This document shows positions 15,706 through 23,329 of a stretch of 29,722 bases of DNA, piece by piece. Source of the stretch: JAFGPJ01 sp964612465 (GTDB lineage Bacteria; Planctomycetota; Phycisphaerae; Sedimentisphaerales; Anaerobacaceae); assembly GCA_964612465.1 (NCBI GenBank), contig CAZTDF010000035.1:1-29722 (forward strand), read 5' to 3'. The first letter of the stretch is position 1. Each line of letters begins with the position of its first letter. The translations under genes and the position numbers were made by a program. The notes beneath the pieces were generated by a model, which ran no database searches, was not told the origin of the DNA, and worked only from the letters and a program-made list of their open reading frames with translations.

Positions 15706-17565
15706 ATGGATCAGAAGTTGGACCAGATAGAACTGATCAGACGGGCTCAGTGCGGCGATAGGCAATGCCTGGGTCAGTTGGCTAAGCAGGCGAGATCACG
15801 CCTGTATACGTACGCTTACCGTCTGACTCAGAAGGATGATTTAGCACAGGAAATTGTACAGGAAAGCTTGTTGGAGATGTGTAAGGTGATAGGCAAGTTG
15901 AAAAAAGCAGACCGGTTTTGGCCCTGGCTGTATGGCATAGCCATTAACAAGCTAAGGCATCATTATAGAACCGAGCAGACACAACGAAGAGTGGCGATTT
16001 CCAGTATGAAACGAAAAAACGCAATTAAAGACCGGCAGGATGGGCTGGAAAATCTCGTCAGCGAAGAACTGAAAAATATCGTCTCGACGGCAATGAAAAA
16101 GCTCAGGACCCGGCATAAAGCCGTGCTGGTAATGCGCTGCTATGACGAGATGCCCTACTCGGACATTGCCGAGTCGATGGGATGCAGCGAATTTAGTACG
16201 CGCATGCTGTTTTTACGCGCGAAAAAGTGCCTGCAGCGAGAGCTTTCGCGCAACGGCTTCGGCAAGGGCACGCTGCTGGCCGCCCTGGTGCTGTTCGGTA
16301 AGATTACAGCCCCAAGTGAGGCCGCCGCGGCACAAATATCAGTCACGGCTGCCGCGACCAAGGTCGGTTTAACGGCGGGAATCGTAGGTCTGGCGACATC
16401 GAAAACAGCGATTATATCGCTCACCGCGGCCGGTGCTTTAACCGCCGGTACGGTGGTTATGAAATCAGGGCCTTTCAATAAGGGCGTCGAAAGCCCTCAG
16501 CCCTCACTGACCAGCACACAATATATCGGCCAGTCGGGCCAGAGCGGCAATACCAGCCAGGAGTTCTGGTACCATTTCCCGGAAAGTTCCGCAGATCCTA
16601 TGATGCTACGGGCAAAGTCGGGTTCGGCCGGCGACAAATCGTACTGGCAGGTATTGCAGGACGACCGTGCAAATTACTACTACAATAATAATCGCCTCCA
16701 AATTAACAACTACCGCATGTGGTCCAGCGACCTTAGCGTGCAAAAGCTCCCGACGGACGATCCTAAGATGACCGAGTTTATCTGCCAGGTCGAGGGAAGC
16801 AAAAATAACATTAAGCATGTAACGCCCAGAGGCAAAGGCCTGCTGGTTGTTGCCGCTCTGGGCCAAAAAAACGATGAAAATGAGCTCTGGGTCACCCGTC
16901 ATTCCAACGTCCTCGAAGAAGATTACTTCCAGTCGGACTGGCCGGCCACAGCAAAAACCATTGACAACCGCGATGAAATGCATAAACGCGGCTGGACATT
17001 CTTCAGAGTCGCGGGCCAGGTAAACGGACAGAACGTTTCGGGCACCGGAAGAATACCGTTTGTCAATCTGACTCGCAAACAATACGGCCCCTGGCTGAAG
17101 CTGCAGGTTGGATCTCTGAGAATATTCGACACATATAAGGAAGCTTATATAAGCAAGCAGTATTCTAACGAGGCGAAAAAATACAAGGGCGGCAGCTTCT
17201 TCAAGGGACTTTGCAGGCCCTGGATGGGACTGCATACAATCGATACGGTTCGCCGCGATGCCGCCGAACAGCGTATTCGGTTCGATACCAGGCATACGCC
17301 GGACAGCCAGTTCGCCGAGGTGGAGCTTACCTGTGAAAACGCCAGAATCGTATATAAGATCGATATGGAAACAGACGTAGTTGACGAAATCACCTTCTCC
17401 ACCGACCAGGGCAATACAGGAAATCTGAAGTTTTCGTATCTCCAGTCTGTTGATAGAGTTAGTCAGGAATTTATACCTCCGGGCAGACCAGGGAACCCGA
17501 CGGCTGCCGGGAGCAGCCCGGGTATCTTGTGGCTTGTGCAGTTAATGGAGGGTTCACTTAAATAG
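15706..17565 (+). CDS. ECF sigma factor fused to a membrane-anchored C-terminal domain
   Basis: A 619-aa protein, over three times the usual ECF length. Residues about 10-90 are sigma region 2 (AYRLTQKDDLAQEIVQESLLEM, FWPWLYGIAINKLRHHYR) and about 118-180 region 4 (LRTRHKAVLVMRCYDEMPYSDIAESMGCSEFSTRMLFLRAKKCL), both intact. Residues about 188-253 are hydrophobic and alanine-rich, with one or two membrane segments (GTLLAALVLFG; AGALTAGTVVM). The remaining 365 residues are soluble and carry repeated beta-like stretches with many aromatic residues. AGGGG precedes the start. Planctomycete ECF factors with C-terminal extensions are known; this layout suggests a sigma factor kept at the membrane until an external signal is sensed or the protein is cut, in place of a separate anti-sigma factor. 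The next gene, a secreted beta-helix protein 106 bases downstream, is a plausible co-transcribed partner. Confidence 0.88.
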   Translation: MDQKLDQIELIRRAQCGDRQCLGQLAKQARSRLYTYAYRLTQKDDLAQEIVQESLLEMCKVIGKLKKADRFWPWLYGIAINKLRHHYRTEQTQRRVAISSMKRKNAIKDRQDGLENLVSEELKNIVSTAMKKLRTRHKAVLVMRCYDEMPYSDIAESMGCSEFSTRMLFLRAKKCLQRELSRNGFGKGTLLAALVLFGKITAPSEAAAAQISVTAAATKVGLTAGIVGLATSKTAIISLTAAGALTAGTVVMKSGPFNKGVESPQPSLTSTQYIGQSGQSGNTSQEFWYHFPESSADPMMLRAKSGSAGDKSYWQVLQDDRANYYYNNNRLQINNYRMWSSDLSVQKLPTDDPKMTEFICQVEGSKNNIKHVTPRGKGLLVVAALGQKNDENELWVTRHSNVLEEDYFQSDWPATAKTIDNRDEMHKRGWTFFRVAGQVNGQNVSGTGRIPFVNLTRKQYGPWLKLQVGSLRIFDTYKEAYISKQYSNEAKKYKGGSFFKGLCRPWMGLHTIDTVRRDAAEQRIRFDTRHTPDSQFAEVELTCENARIVYKIDMETDVVDEITFSTDQGNTGNLKFSYLQSVDRVSQEFIPPGRPGNPTAAGSSPGILWLVQLMEGSLK

Positions 17566-17671
17566 AACATTGGGATTATAGCCTTCGCCGAGGATTGGGG
17601 CCAGTAGCGTTAAATTTAAGAAATAACAGGAGTTAAGAATATCTGTTGGGAATCTAAAAGGAACAAAATAA

Positions 17672-20233
17672 ATGAGAACGCCGGGAACAAGTTGGTTTTG
17701 GACTGCCGCCATTATTTTGGTTAGTGCAGCAGTCTGTTTGATTCCCAGCTCGGTAAAGGCCGACTGGTCCTTCACATACCAGGAAAATTTCGACAATAAT
17801 GACGCTGAAAACGAGAGCTACTTTCACTCCATTTTCTGGCCTCAAGGGGCCTTTCCTCCAATGCAGTCGTATTTGTACTTTTATGATACGGCAGATCAAC
17901 GCGAATTGGGATTCGGAGACTACAATGACGATCCGGCCTATCTGTGTTATCGCTTCCCACCCGGTTCGGAAAATTCAAGGGCTTCTATTTCTGGAGAACT
18001 ACTGGTTGATTTGCGGTTTCTGGACTCATCGGGCTCGGGCTATTTAGCCTACCGACTTTCTGCCGACGGCGTCAACTGGGGGCCCCGAGAGGAACTGGAG
18101 CCGCCAAGCGAACACATCCAGATAGATTCGGTCCGTGGCAGTTGTTATGTTATTTTCTTCGGCACCGGCGTTCTGATAGATAATCTTGAGGTTAATTTGT
18201 ACTCGTCCTCTGCCACGATTTACGTGCCGGAGGACTTTGCCACGATTCAGGGAGCAATCGATTCCGCTGATCCCGGCGATATCGTGGAGGTCGCCCCGGG
18301 TACTTATACCGGCGACGGCAACCGGGACATCGATTTTAGAGGCCTAGCAATCACCGTTCGAAGCTCAGCCGGGCCCTACAGTACGACGATCGATTGCTCC
18401 GGTTCCGAAGGTCAAGGTCACAGGGGATTTTACTTCCACGGCGCCGAAAGGTCGGATTCTGTTCTCAGAGGCTTCACAATCGTCGGAGCTACCGTGCCGG
18501 GCTCGGATGTTCCAGTGAATTACGGGTATTGGATTTCGGGCCTTGTAAATCCCGTCGGCGGCGGCATATACTGCGAATTCAGCAGTCCGAGTATAGTTGA
18601 TTGTATCATCAAACAATGCTCCACGGAATTGGGAGGCGGGATCGGTGTAGTTAGCGGTTCTCCAACCATCATGGATTGTGTAATCGAAGATTGCCGGGCC
18701 GGTGGGGTCGGACTGGCCGAATCCGGAGGACGCGGGGCAGGCATCGCACTGATCAGAGGCTCCTACGCCACGATCCTGCACAGCCAGATAAAAAATAACT
18801 CCGGCTATTATAATAGTCTCGGGGGGGGAATATACTGCTGGCAAAGCAATACTTTCTTTGCCAATTGCGAAATTTCCAATAACACGGCACAGGGCAATGT
18901 TCAAGGCGGCGGCATATACTGCGGCGGATCTTATGCATACATCGAATTCGAGAATTGTGTCATCTCTGGCAATACTGCCGAGATTGGCGGAGGCATATAC
19001 GCCGGCCCCTCGGGTGACAGCACCAGTGTGAACGTAATAATAACGAATTGCACCATTGCTAACAACAACCTCTCAGGAGACCTGCCAGACGATTTAACGG
19101 GCGGTGGAATTCACTCGGTCAGCAGCAACATCACAATCACAAACAGTATCGTGTGGTATAACAATGGCGTACCCGTCATGCTGGATAGCCCGGTATCGAG
19201 CAGCCCGGTTCTCTATTCATGTATCCAGGGCGGTTATCTCGGCCAGGGCAACATCGACAGTGACCCGTTATTTGCATCATCGGACGGCAGCGATTATCAC
19301 CTGCGGTCCGTCTTCGGCCGATACAGTCCGTGGGGCATGTGGGTAAACGACAGCGAACATAGTCCCTGTATCGATGCCGGCGACCCCCAATTACTGCCCG
19401 GCCCCGAGCCTCTTCCCAACGGCAAGCGTATCAACATGGGTGCATACGGCGGGACCGCAAAGGCCAGCAAGGGCGCAGATGCCTGGGTCTTCCACGTTGA
19501 TAAATACAACGGCAGCGACTCCAACTCTGGCCTGAGCAGATCCGACGCATTCGCCACAATCCAAAAGGGGGTGGACATGGCCAATTACACCGGCGATACG
19601 GTCCTGGTCTGGCCGGGAACTTATACAGAAGATGTTGATTTAAAAGGCAGGGCAATAACACTCCAGAGCGCAGACGAAGCTGCCGTGGTAACTGCTTCCA
19701 CTGCTTACGCGTTTTCCTTTTTTTCCGGCGAGGGCTCAAATTGTGTTGTGCGGAATTTCATAATCACCGGCTGCGACAGTGCCAATGGGGGAGCTATCTT
19801 CATTGAAAATGCCTCGCCCACGCTTACTAATCTGACTATAACCGACAACCGTCTGGGTATTAGTGCTTATAGCGGCAGTCCCGACATAGTTAATTGTATC
19901 CTTTGGAATAATACGGACGGTGACTTGTACCTTTGCCGCTCTCGCTACAGTTGCATAGAACAACTGGAAGCCGGTAATCGGAACAGAGCAAACATCAGCA
20001 CGGATCCCTTGTTCGCCGATTCAGACAACGGCGATTACCATCTAATGAGCAGATACGGCAGATATTCGCCAAGCGATAATTCATGGGTAACCGATGCGCT
20101 CACAAGCCCCTGCATCGACGCCGGCGACCAGGCAATGGATCCCGGGCGTGAACAAAAGCCTCACGGAGGCAGAGTGAACATGGGTGCGTACGGCGGAACG
20201 CCTTTCGCGAGCCTGAGCAACAGCAATCAGTAG
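17672..20233 (+). CDS. Secreted right-handed parallel beta-helix protein with duplicated modules
   Basis: An 853-aa protein with a signal peptide cut probably after residue 30 (SSVKA|DW). AAAGGAA precedes the start. Residues 31-180 form a beta-sandwich-like N-domain. Two right-handed beta-helix modules follow. Each opens with an ATIQ motif (FATIQGAIDSADPGDIVEVAPGTY near 189; FATIQKGVDMANYTGDTVLVWPGTY near 630), has GGGIY/NCIL-type coils, and closes with DPLFA, DYHL, GRYSP, SPCIDAGD and NMGAYGGT. The second module is shorter. No PEP-CTERM anchor or sorting tail is seen at the C-terminus. Such proteins commonly bind or cut surface polysaccharides, but no catalytic residues can be assigned. It follows the sigma factor fusion gene and precedes the pseudopilin gene, which has its own promoter. 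Confidence 0.9.
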   Translation: MRTPGTSWFWTAAIILVSAAVCLIPSSVKADWSFTYQENFDNNDAENESYFHSIFWPQGAFPPMQSYLYFYDTADQRELGFGDYNDDPAYLCYRFPPGSENSRASISGELLVDLRFLDSSGSGYLAYRLSADGVNWGPREELEPPSEHIQIDSVRGSCYVIFFGTGVLIDNLEVNLYSSSATIYVPEDFATIQGAIDSADPGDIVEVAPGTYTGDGNRDIDFRGLAITVRSSAGPYSTTIDCSGSEGQGHRGFYFHGAERSDSVLRGFTIVGATVPGSDVPVNYGYWISGLVNPVGGGIYCEFSSPSIVDCIIKQCSTELGGGIGVVSGSPTIMDCVIEDCRAGGVGLAESGGRGAGIALIRGSYATILHSQIKNNSGYYNSLGGGIYCWQSNTFFANCEISNNTAQGNVQGGGIYCGGSYAYIEFENCVISGNTAEIGGGIYAGPSGDSTSVNVIITNCTIANNNLSGDLPDDLTGGGIHSVSSNITITNSIVWYNNGVPVMLDSPVSSSPVLYSCIQGGYLGQGNIDSDPLFASSDGSDYHLRSVFGRYSPWGMWVNDSEHSPCIDAGDPQLLPGPEPLPNGKRINMGAYGGTAKASKGADAWVFHVDKYNGSDSNSGLSRSDAFATIQKGVDMANYTGDTVLVWPGTYTEDVDLKGRAITLQSADEAAVVTASTAYAFSFFSGEGSNCVVRNFIITGCDSANGGAIFIENASPTLTNLTITDNRLGISAYSGSPDIVNCILWNNTDGDLYLCRSRYSCIEQLEAGNRNRANISTDPLFADSDNGDYHLMSRYGRYSPSDNSWVTDALTSPCIDAGDQAMDPGREQKPHGGRVNMGAYGGTPFASLSNSNQ

Positions 20234-20381
20234 AAACAGGGCCAGTCACGTATTCCTGTTAAAAAAATCGCTGGAAATCACGCCGGCAAGGTTGCGATAG
20301 TTCGCATAAACTCAGTGAATAGCACCATTTGAGGCATTTTTCCCTCCGGCGAATTTTTTTCGTGCCCGGCAAAATATGTGG

Positions 20382-20410
20382 TTGACACAAAATTTTAGGT
20401 CGTGTATAAT
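20382..20410 (+). promoter_or_regulatory. Perfect-consensus sigma-70 promoter of the pseudopilin gene
   Basis: TTGACA (20382-20387), exactly 17 bases, TATAAT (20405-20410). Both hexamers match the consensus fully. Transcription would start near 20417. Confidence 0.85.
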
Positions 20411-20466
20411 CGGTAGCGTAGGTTATGTGCGCCATTAGAGCGCAATGATTTGGTCTGGACACGATC

Positions 20467-20471
20467 GGAGG
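20467..20471 (+). promoter_or_regulatory. Shine-Dalgarno GGAGG pointing to an ATT codon
   Basis: This is the only strong ribosome site before the pseudopilin. Eight bases later is ATT (20480-20482), in frame with the gene, while the ATG at 20501 is 29 bases away and has no site of its own. An ATT start is possible, as in infC. Confidence 0.4.
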
Positions 20472-20500
20472 ATACGAAAATTCGCGTCCGAAGCAGACAA

Positions 20501-21373
20501 ATGAAGGTGGATGATGAAAAGAGAGGGTTCACGTTAATCGAACTTCTTGTTGTTATCTCTATCATCTCCCTCCTGATGGCTATTTTGGTACCGTCACTTC
20601 GTAAAGTGCGGCAACAGGCCCGCGCCGTAGTAGCCGCCCAAAATCAGAAGGAAATCGTATCCGCCACAACCCTATTCGCGTCGGACAATAACGAAAGATT
20701 CCCCGAATCGGTTGCCACTGTCGGATCCGACAACACCTGGACCTGGACGGATCCCACCAAGCTTACCGGTAACACGCACCGCAGCCCGGGTCTCCACCGG
20801 GCCATGAGTGAATACCTCGGGAGCTACATAACCGATGCCCGAACAATGTACTGCCCCAACGCACCGCAGAGATACAAATATCTGCAGCAGGCATGGGACG
20901 CAGGTGACGATTGGGACTATCCCGAAGACGACGCCTTCTCAACCGATCCGGTCGGCGGGACATATTGTTTCTACTGGAACTACACAGGCTATGTCGGCGG
21001 GCGCAGGGTCGTCTTCAAAGGGCCGCAGGGTCCGGCGAGCGGCGGAAGAAAATTCAGCAAGCTGATCGTTACTGACTATTACGGCTACGACCACTGGAGA
21101 ACCCCCTGGTCTCACGGTAGCTGCGAACAGTTCGAGGGAGCCCAGATTAATCCGGAAACTTGGCTTCTCTCGGCCTACTGGTGCCGCGAGGGTGACATTG
21201 AAGATCCGCCGGAAATCGAGCTGCGGGCGGGATACACCGACGGCCACGTCGAAACATATTCGCCCTCGGACACCGTGCCGATGAAGGTATCCAACAGGGC
21301 CGACGGCACTACCCCATTCCCGGACGGCCTGGGCCCCGGCATATTCTTCCTGCCCAGAAACGCACTACAATAA
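20501..21373 (+). CDS. Type II secretion/type IV pilin-like pseudopilin (prepilin N-methylation)
   Basis: A 290-aa protein from the ATG at 20501; an earlier start (ATT at 20480 or ATG at 20450) is possible. The prepilin signal is classical: basic leader DEKRG, cleavage before FTLIELLVVISIISLLMAI, with Glu at mature position 5, then PSLRKVRQQARAV. The C-terminal domain has the TDGHVETYSP motif typical of the large planctomycete pseudopilin family, plus tryptophan- and tyrosine-rich loops. After cleavage by a prepilin peptidase it would sit in the inner membrane as part of a secretion pseudopilus or a pilus. These genes are highly multiplied in planctomycetes and often stand alone, as here, with a private strong promoter. 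Confidence 0.9.
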   Translation: MKVDDEKRGFTLIELLVVISIISLLMAILVPSLRKVRQQARAVVAAQNQKEIVSATTLFASDNNERFPESVATVGSDNTWTWTDPTKLTGNTHRSPGLHRAMSEYLGSYITDARTMYCPNAPQRYKYLQQAWDAGDDWDYPEDDAFSTDPVGGTYCFYWNYTGYVGGRRVVFKGPQGPASGGRKFSKLIVTDYYGYDHWRTPWSHGSCEQFEGAQINPETWLLSAYWCREGDIEDPPEIELRAGYTDGHVETYSPSDTVPMKVSNRADGTTPFPDGLGPGIFFLPRNALQ

Positions 21374-21655
21374 TCTACCTTTTACTTTGTTTCCCGTGCC
21401 TCATCTCGTATTGCGTTGTACGTATTGCGTATTGCGTGCTGTGGATCATCATTTTCATGGGCCGCAGATTTATCCTGTGAGATGCCAGATGTGCCTATCT
21501 CACAGGGTAAATCTGCGGTTAATTCATATATTTCTGATAACTTAACAGGGAAAATGATAGGAAAGGGACCGAATTGCTTAAATTATTCGTATTGCGCGGG
21601 CGGGCTCGGGAAGTCCCGCCCTGCTTTGAGGAATGTTTCGCTGCCTGGGCCAGTT
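21374..21655. other. Repeat-bearing intergenic region after the pseudopilin gene
   Basis: No gene is seen. CGTATTGCGT is repeated at 21407-21416 and 21421-21430, with a third partial copy to 21437. A long hairpin lies at 21462-21518. The rest is unremarkable. Confidence 0.55.
21462..21518. repeat. 22-bp inverted repeat hairpin
   Basis: Bases 21462-21483 pair with 21497-21518 across all 22 positions, with a single T-G wobble, around a 13-base loop. The arms start CCGCAGATTTA and end CTGTGAGAT. It stands between the convergent pseudopilin and DUF2007-operon genes and may end transcription from both sides or be a small non-autonomous element. No T-run follows. Confidence 0.8.
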
Positions 21656-22003
21656 TTAGTCCAGCCAGGTTCCCAAAGGCACTTCTACTTTTTTGGACGC
21701 TTGCTCTTTTCCGTTTTGTTCGAGCGATTGTGGCTCGGCCACTTTGCGATAGCCCAATGCCTTCATGACATCGAGAACTTCCGTCCACGTGGGGAAGGGC
21801 CTTGTATTTTTCCGCTTATATTCGTCGATTGCCATGAGAAACTCGAACTGCTCATCGGACATTTGCCCTTCTTCAGCGGATTTTCGGTCATCGGCCAACC
21901 TTTTGCCCGGCCCACGCCGGCGGTCCAGACCCAAACGCCTGTCGACAACACTGCCCCGGCGATCATCGTTTTTGCGACGCTCTTTAGATCGTTCTTTTTC
22001 CAT
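21656..22003 (-). CDS. Conserved small charged protein of unknown function
   Basis: A 115-aa protein. The start at 22003 (MEKERSKERR) lies one base after the stop of the upstream DUF2007-like gene (TAAGATG), so the two are coupled; GAGGATGAG upstream can serve as ribosome site. The N-terminal 45 residues are extremely rich in Arg, Lys, Asp and Glu (DRRGSVVDRRLGLDRRRG), likely disordered. The folded part is MSDEQFEFLMAIDEYKRKNTRPFPTWTEVLDVMKALGYRKV (about 47-87), which has helix-turn-helix-like character. Planctomycete homologues of this type seem familiar but have no assigned role. Possibly DNA- or RNA-binding. Confidence 0.75.
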   Translation of the reverse strand: MEKERSKERRKNDDRRGSVVDRRLGLDRRRGPGKRLADDRKSAEEGQMSDEQFEFLMAIDEYKRKNTRPFPTWTEVLDVMKALGYRKVAEPQSLEQNGKEQASKKVEVPLGTWLD

Positions 22004-22004
22004 C

Positions 22005-22325
22005 TTAAAACTCATCCTCAAAAAAGTCGTCGTCGAAATCGCCTTCATCTTCGCCTTCCAGTGCGAAATCATAGAAATCATCGTAGGCGTGCTGCGACTC
22101 AATTATTACATGGGCCTCGTCAAGAAATTCTTCGGGGACCATTACGGCAATCTCCTTGGTGCCAATTTCATGTGCCTGCGGCTCGGTTATGGTAGCAGAG
22201 ATATCATTAGCCTCCAGAAGACTCTTGTATTCTGTGGCCTGCTCCATATCCTCGGCGAAAGCTACGACCACATATCCTTCAAGCTTTGCCTGCGACTTTT
22301 GGCCTTTTTTAGAACGCTTAGCCAT
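22005..22325 (-). CDS. DUF2007-like small protein (putative signal-transducing)
   Basis: A 106-aa protein. The start at 22325 (MAKRSKK) has a strong GGAGGAA. After a lysine-rich N-terminus the domain reads YVVVAFAEDMEQATEYKSLLEANDISATITEP, then KEIAVMVPEEFLDEAHVIIES, which fits the DUF2007 fold (a PII-like ferredoxin-type fold whose members mediate small-molecule or protein contacts). The C-terminus is a highly acidic tail (DEGDFDDDFFEDEF). It is first in a two-gene unit with the 115-aa protein, and divergent from the histone gene. Confidence 0.8.
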   Translation of the reverse strand: MAKRSKKGQKSQAKLEGYVVVAFAEDMEQATEYKSLLEANDISATITEPQAHEIGTKEIAVMVPEEFLDEAHVIIESQHAYDDFYDFALEGEDEGDFDDDFFEDEF

Positions 22326-22684
22326 TTTATTCCTCCACAACAAAATATTTTCCCAAACTCTTTAACTTTCAGGAATCCTGCTTCATCTATCCCGATTAGC
22401 CGGGACAGTTCTAAGGAACCTCTCACCGGAATCTTGTCGTCAAATTGTACCCGGCAAATCATTAAAATTATGAACTTATGAAAAAAAATCTGTCCATAGT
22501 TATTAGCTCTCGCAGCACTAATTATTTACTATCGACCCTCTAACTATAAAAATTTAACGTTTTAGCATTTTTTTTATTGCAAATTACATAGCTTATATGT
22601 AATAAAGCTTGATGACGTGCCGGGCTTATGGATTTAGTGCCGGCCTATTAAATTTTTAATCTTGTCAATATGGAGGTTTTAAGA
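22326..22684. promoter_or_regulatory. Divergent promoter region between DUF2007-like and histone genes
   Basis: 359 bases without a gene, strongly AT-rich in the half nearer the histone gene. A weak histone promoter candidate is TTGCAA (22577-22582), 17 bases, TAATAA (22600-22605). GGAGG at 22671-22675 is the histone ribosome site. Confidence 0.4.
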
Positions 22685-22870
22685 ATGGCAAAGAAAAAAG
22701 AATCTTTGATTGTGGCCAGCAAGGTAAAGGCTTACATTAAAAGCAAGAAGATGATGACCTCATCTGATGCGCTAGAAGCCATTAGCGATCAGGTCTATAG
22801 TCTGCTTGATGCTGCTGTAGCCCGAACGAAGGCCAATCGCCGCAGTACAGTCAAGCCGCAGGATCTGTAG
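22685..22870 (+). CDS. Bacterial histone-fold protein
   Basis: A 61-aa basic protein. The start at 22685 is chosen over an in-frame ATG at 22670 because GGAGG lies 9 bases before it. The sequence fits a single histone fold: short helix VASKVKAYIKSKK (11-23), loop with MMTSSDALEAISDQVYSLLDAAVARTKAN (about 24-52) as the long middle helix, and the end RRSTVKPQDL, matching the R-x-T-(V/L)-x-x-x-D(I/L) close of archaeal and bacterial histones. Its length and pattern resemble the Bdellovibrio histone, which binds DNA as a dimer. Expected role: abundant chromosome-coating protein. It is transcribed alone and has a terminator 104 bases downstream. Confidence 0.82.
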   Translation: MAKKKESLIVASKVKAYIKSKKMMTSSDALEAISDQVYSLLDAAVARTKANRRSTVKPQDL

Positions 22871-23329
22871 CCCTTGTTAGAAGCCTGTTAGTGTTTTATT
22901 AATGGCCTGACGGGTAGGTTTTGCGCTAACGTCTTTTGATTAAAGATTTTAGATGCAATATTATGGTTCAAATAAGCCGTTCCGATTCATACATAGCGGG
23001 ACGGCTTGTTTTTATTAGACTCCGACCTATAAAATGCGTTTATCAACATCAAAATTCACGATTTTTATCAAAAATTTTTCAACTTATTTCCGCTAAAAGC
23101 CGAATTTATATAATAGGTATTGGCTTAATTACTAATAATTCTGACGCTTAAGATAAAGATTGGGTGATTTCTTGCCGATGAAGGAGCGTATTGACAGCCA
23201 AGGATATGGGCTGTGCAATCATGTACTTCCTGAACTAAAAGTGTAAAGTTCTTAGGTCTTGTGATTATAAAACCTTTTGTGATTTATTATTGAACGAATA
23301 ATTATAGGTCTATACTTGCTGGTGATTAT
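22871..23329. other. Intergenic region with terminator and probable promoter of the glycan cluster
   Basis: No gene is seen. A terminator lies at 22974-23012. Between 23155 and 23329 the DNA becomes AT-rich and probably holds the promoter for the glycosyltransferase gene, but no clear -35/-10 pair stands out. Confidence 0.5.
22974..23012 (+). terminator. Rho-independent terminator of the histone gene
   Basis: An 11-bp stem, AAGCCGTTCCG (22974-22984) with CGGGACGGCTT (22997-23007) with one wobble pair, a 12-base loop, and GTTTTTATT directly after. Confidence 0.85.

Noticed and set aside
16606..17295. 229-codon open frame on the minus strand
   Set aside because: It lies fully antisense to the sigma factor fusion, has no ribosome site, and its translation lacks recognisable domains; the plus-strand protein is clearly real.
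17672..20233. PEP-CTERM or other C-terminal sorting signal on the beta-helix protein
   Set aside because: The C-terminus ends shortly after NMGAYGGT with no hydrophobic segment or basic tail.
21416..22195. Long plus-strand open frame (259 codons) and another at 21765-22481
   Set aside because: Both are antisense to the two coupled small minus-strand genes, which have good ribosome sites and a DUF2007-type sequence; the plus frames have unnatural composition.
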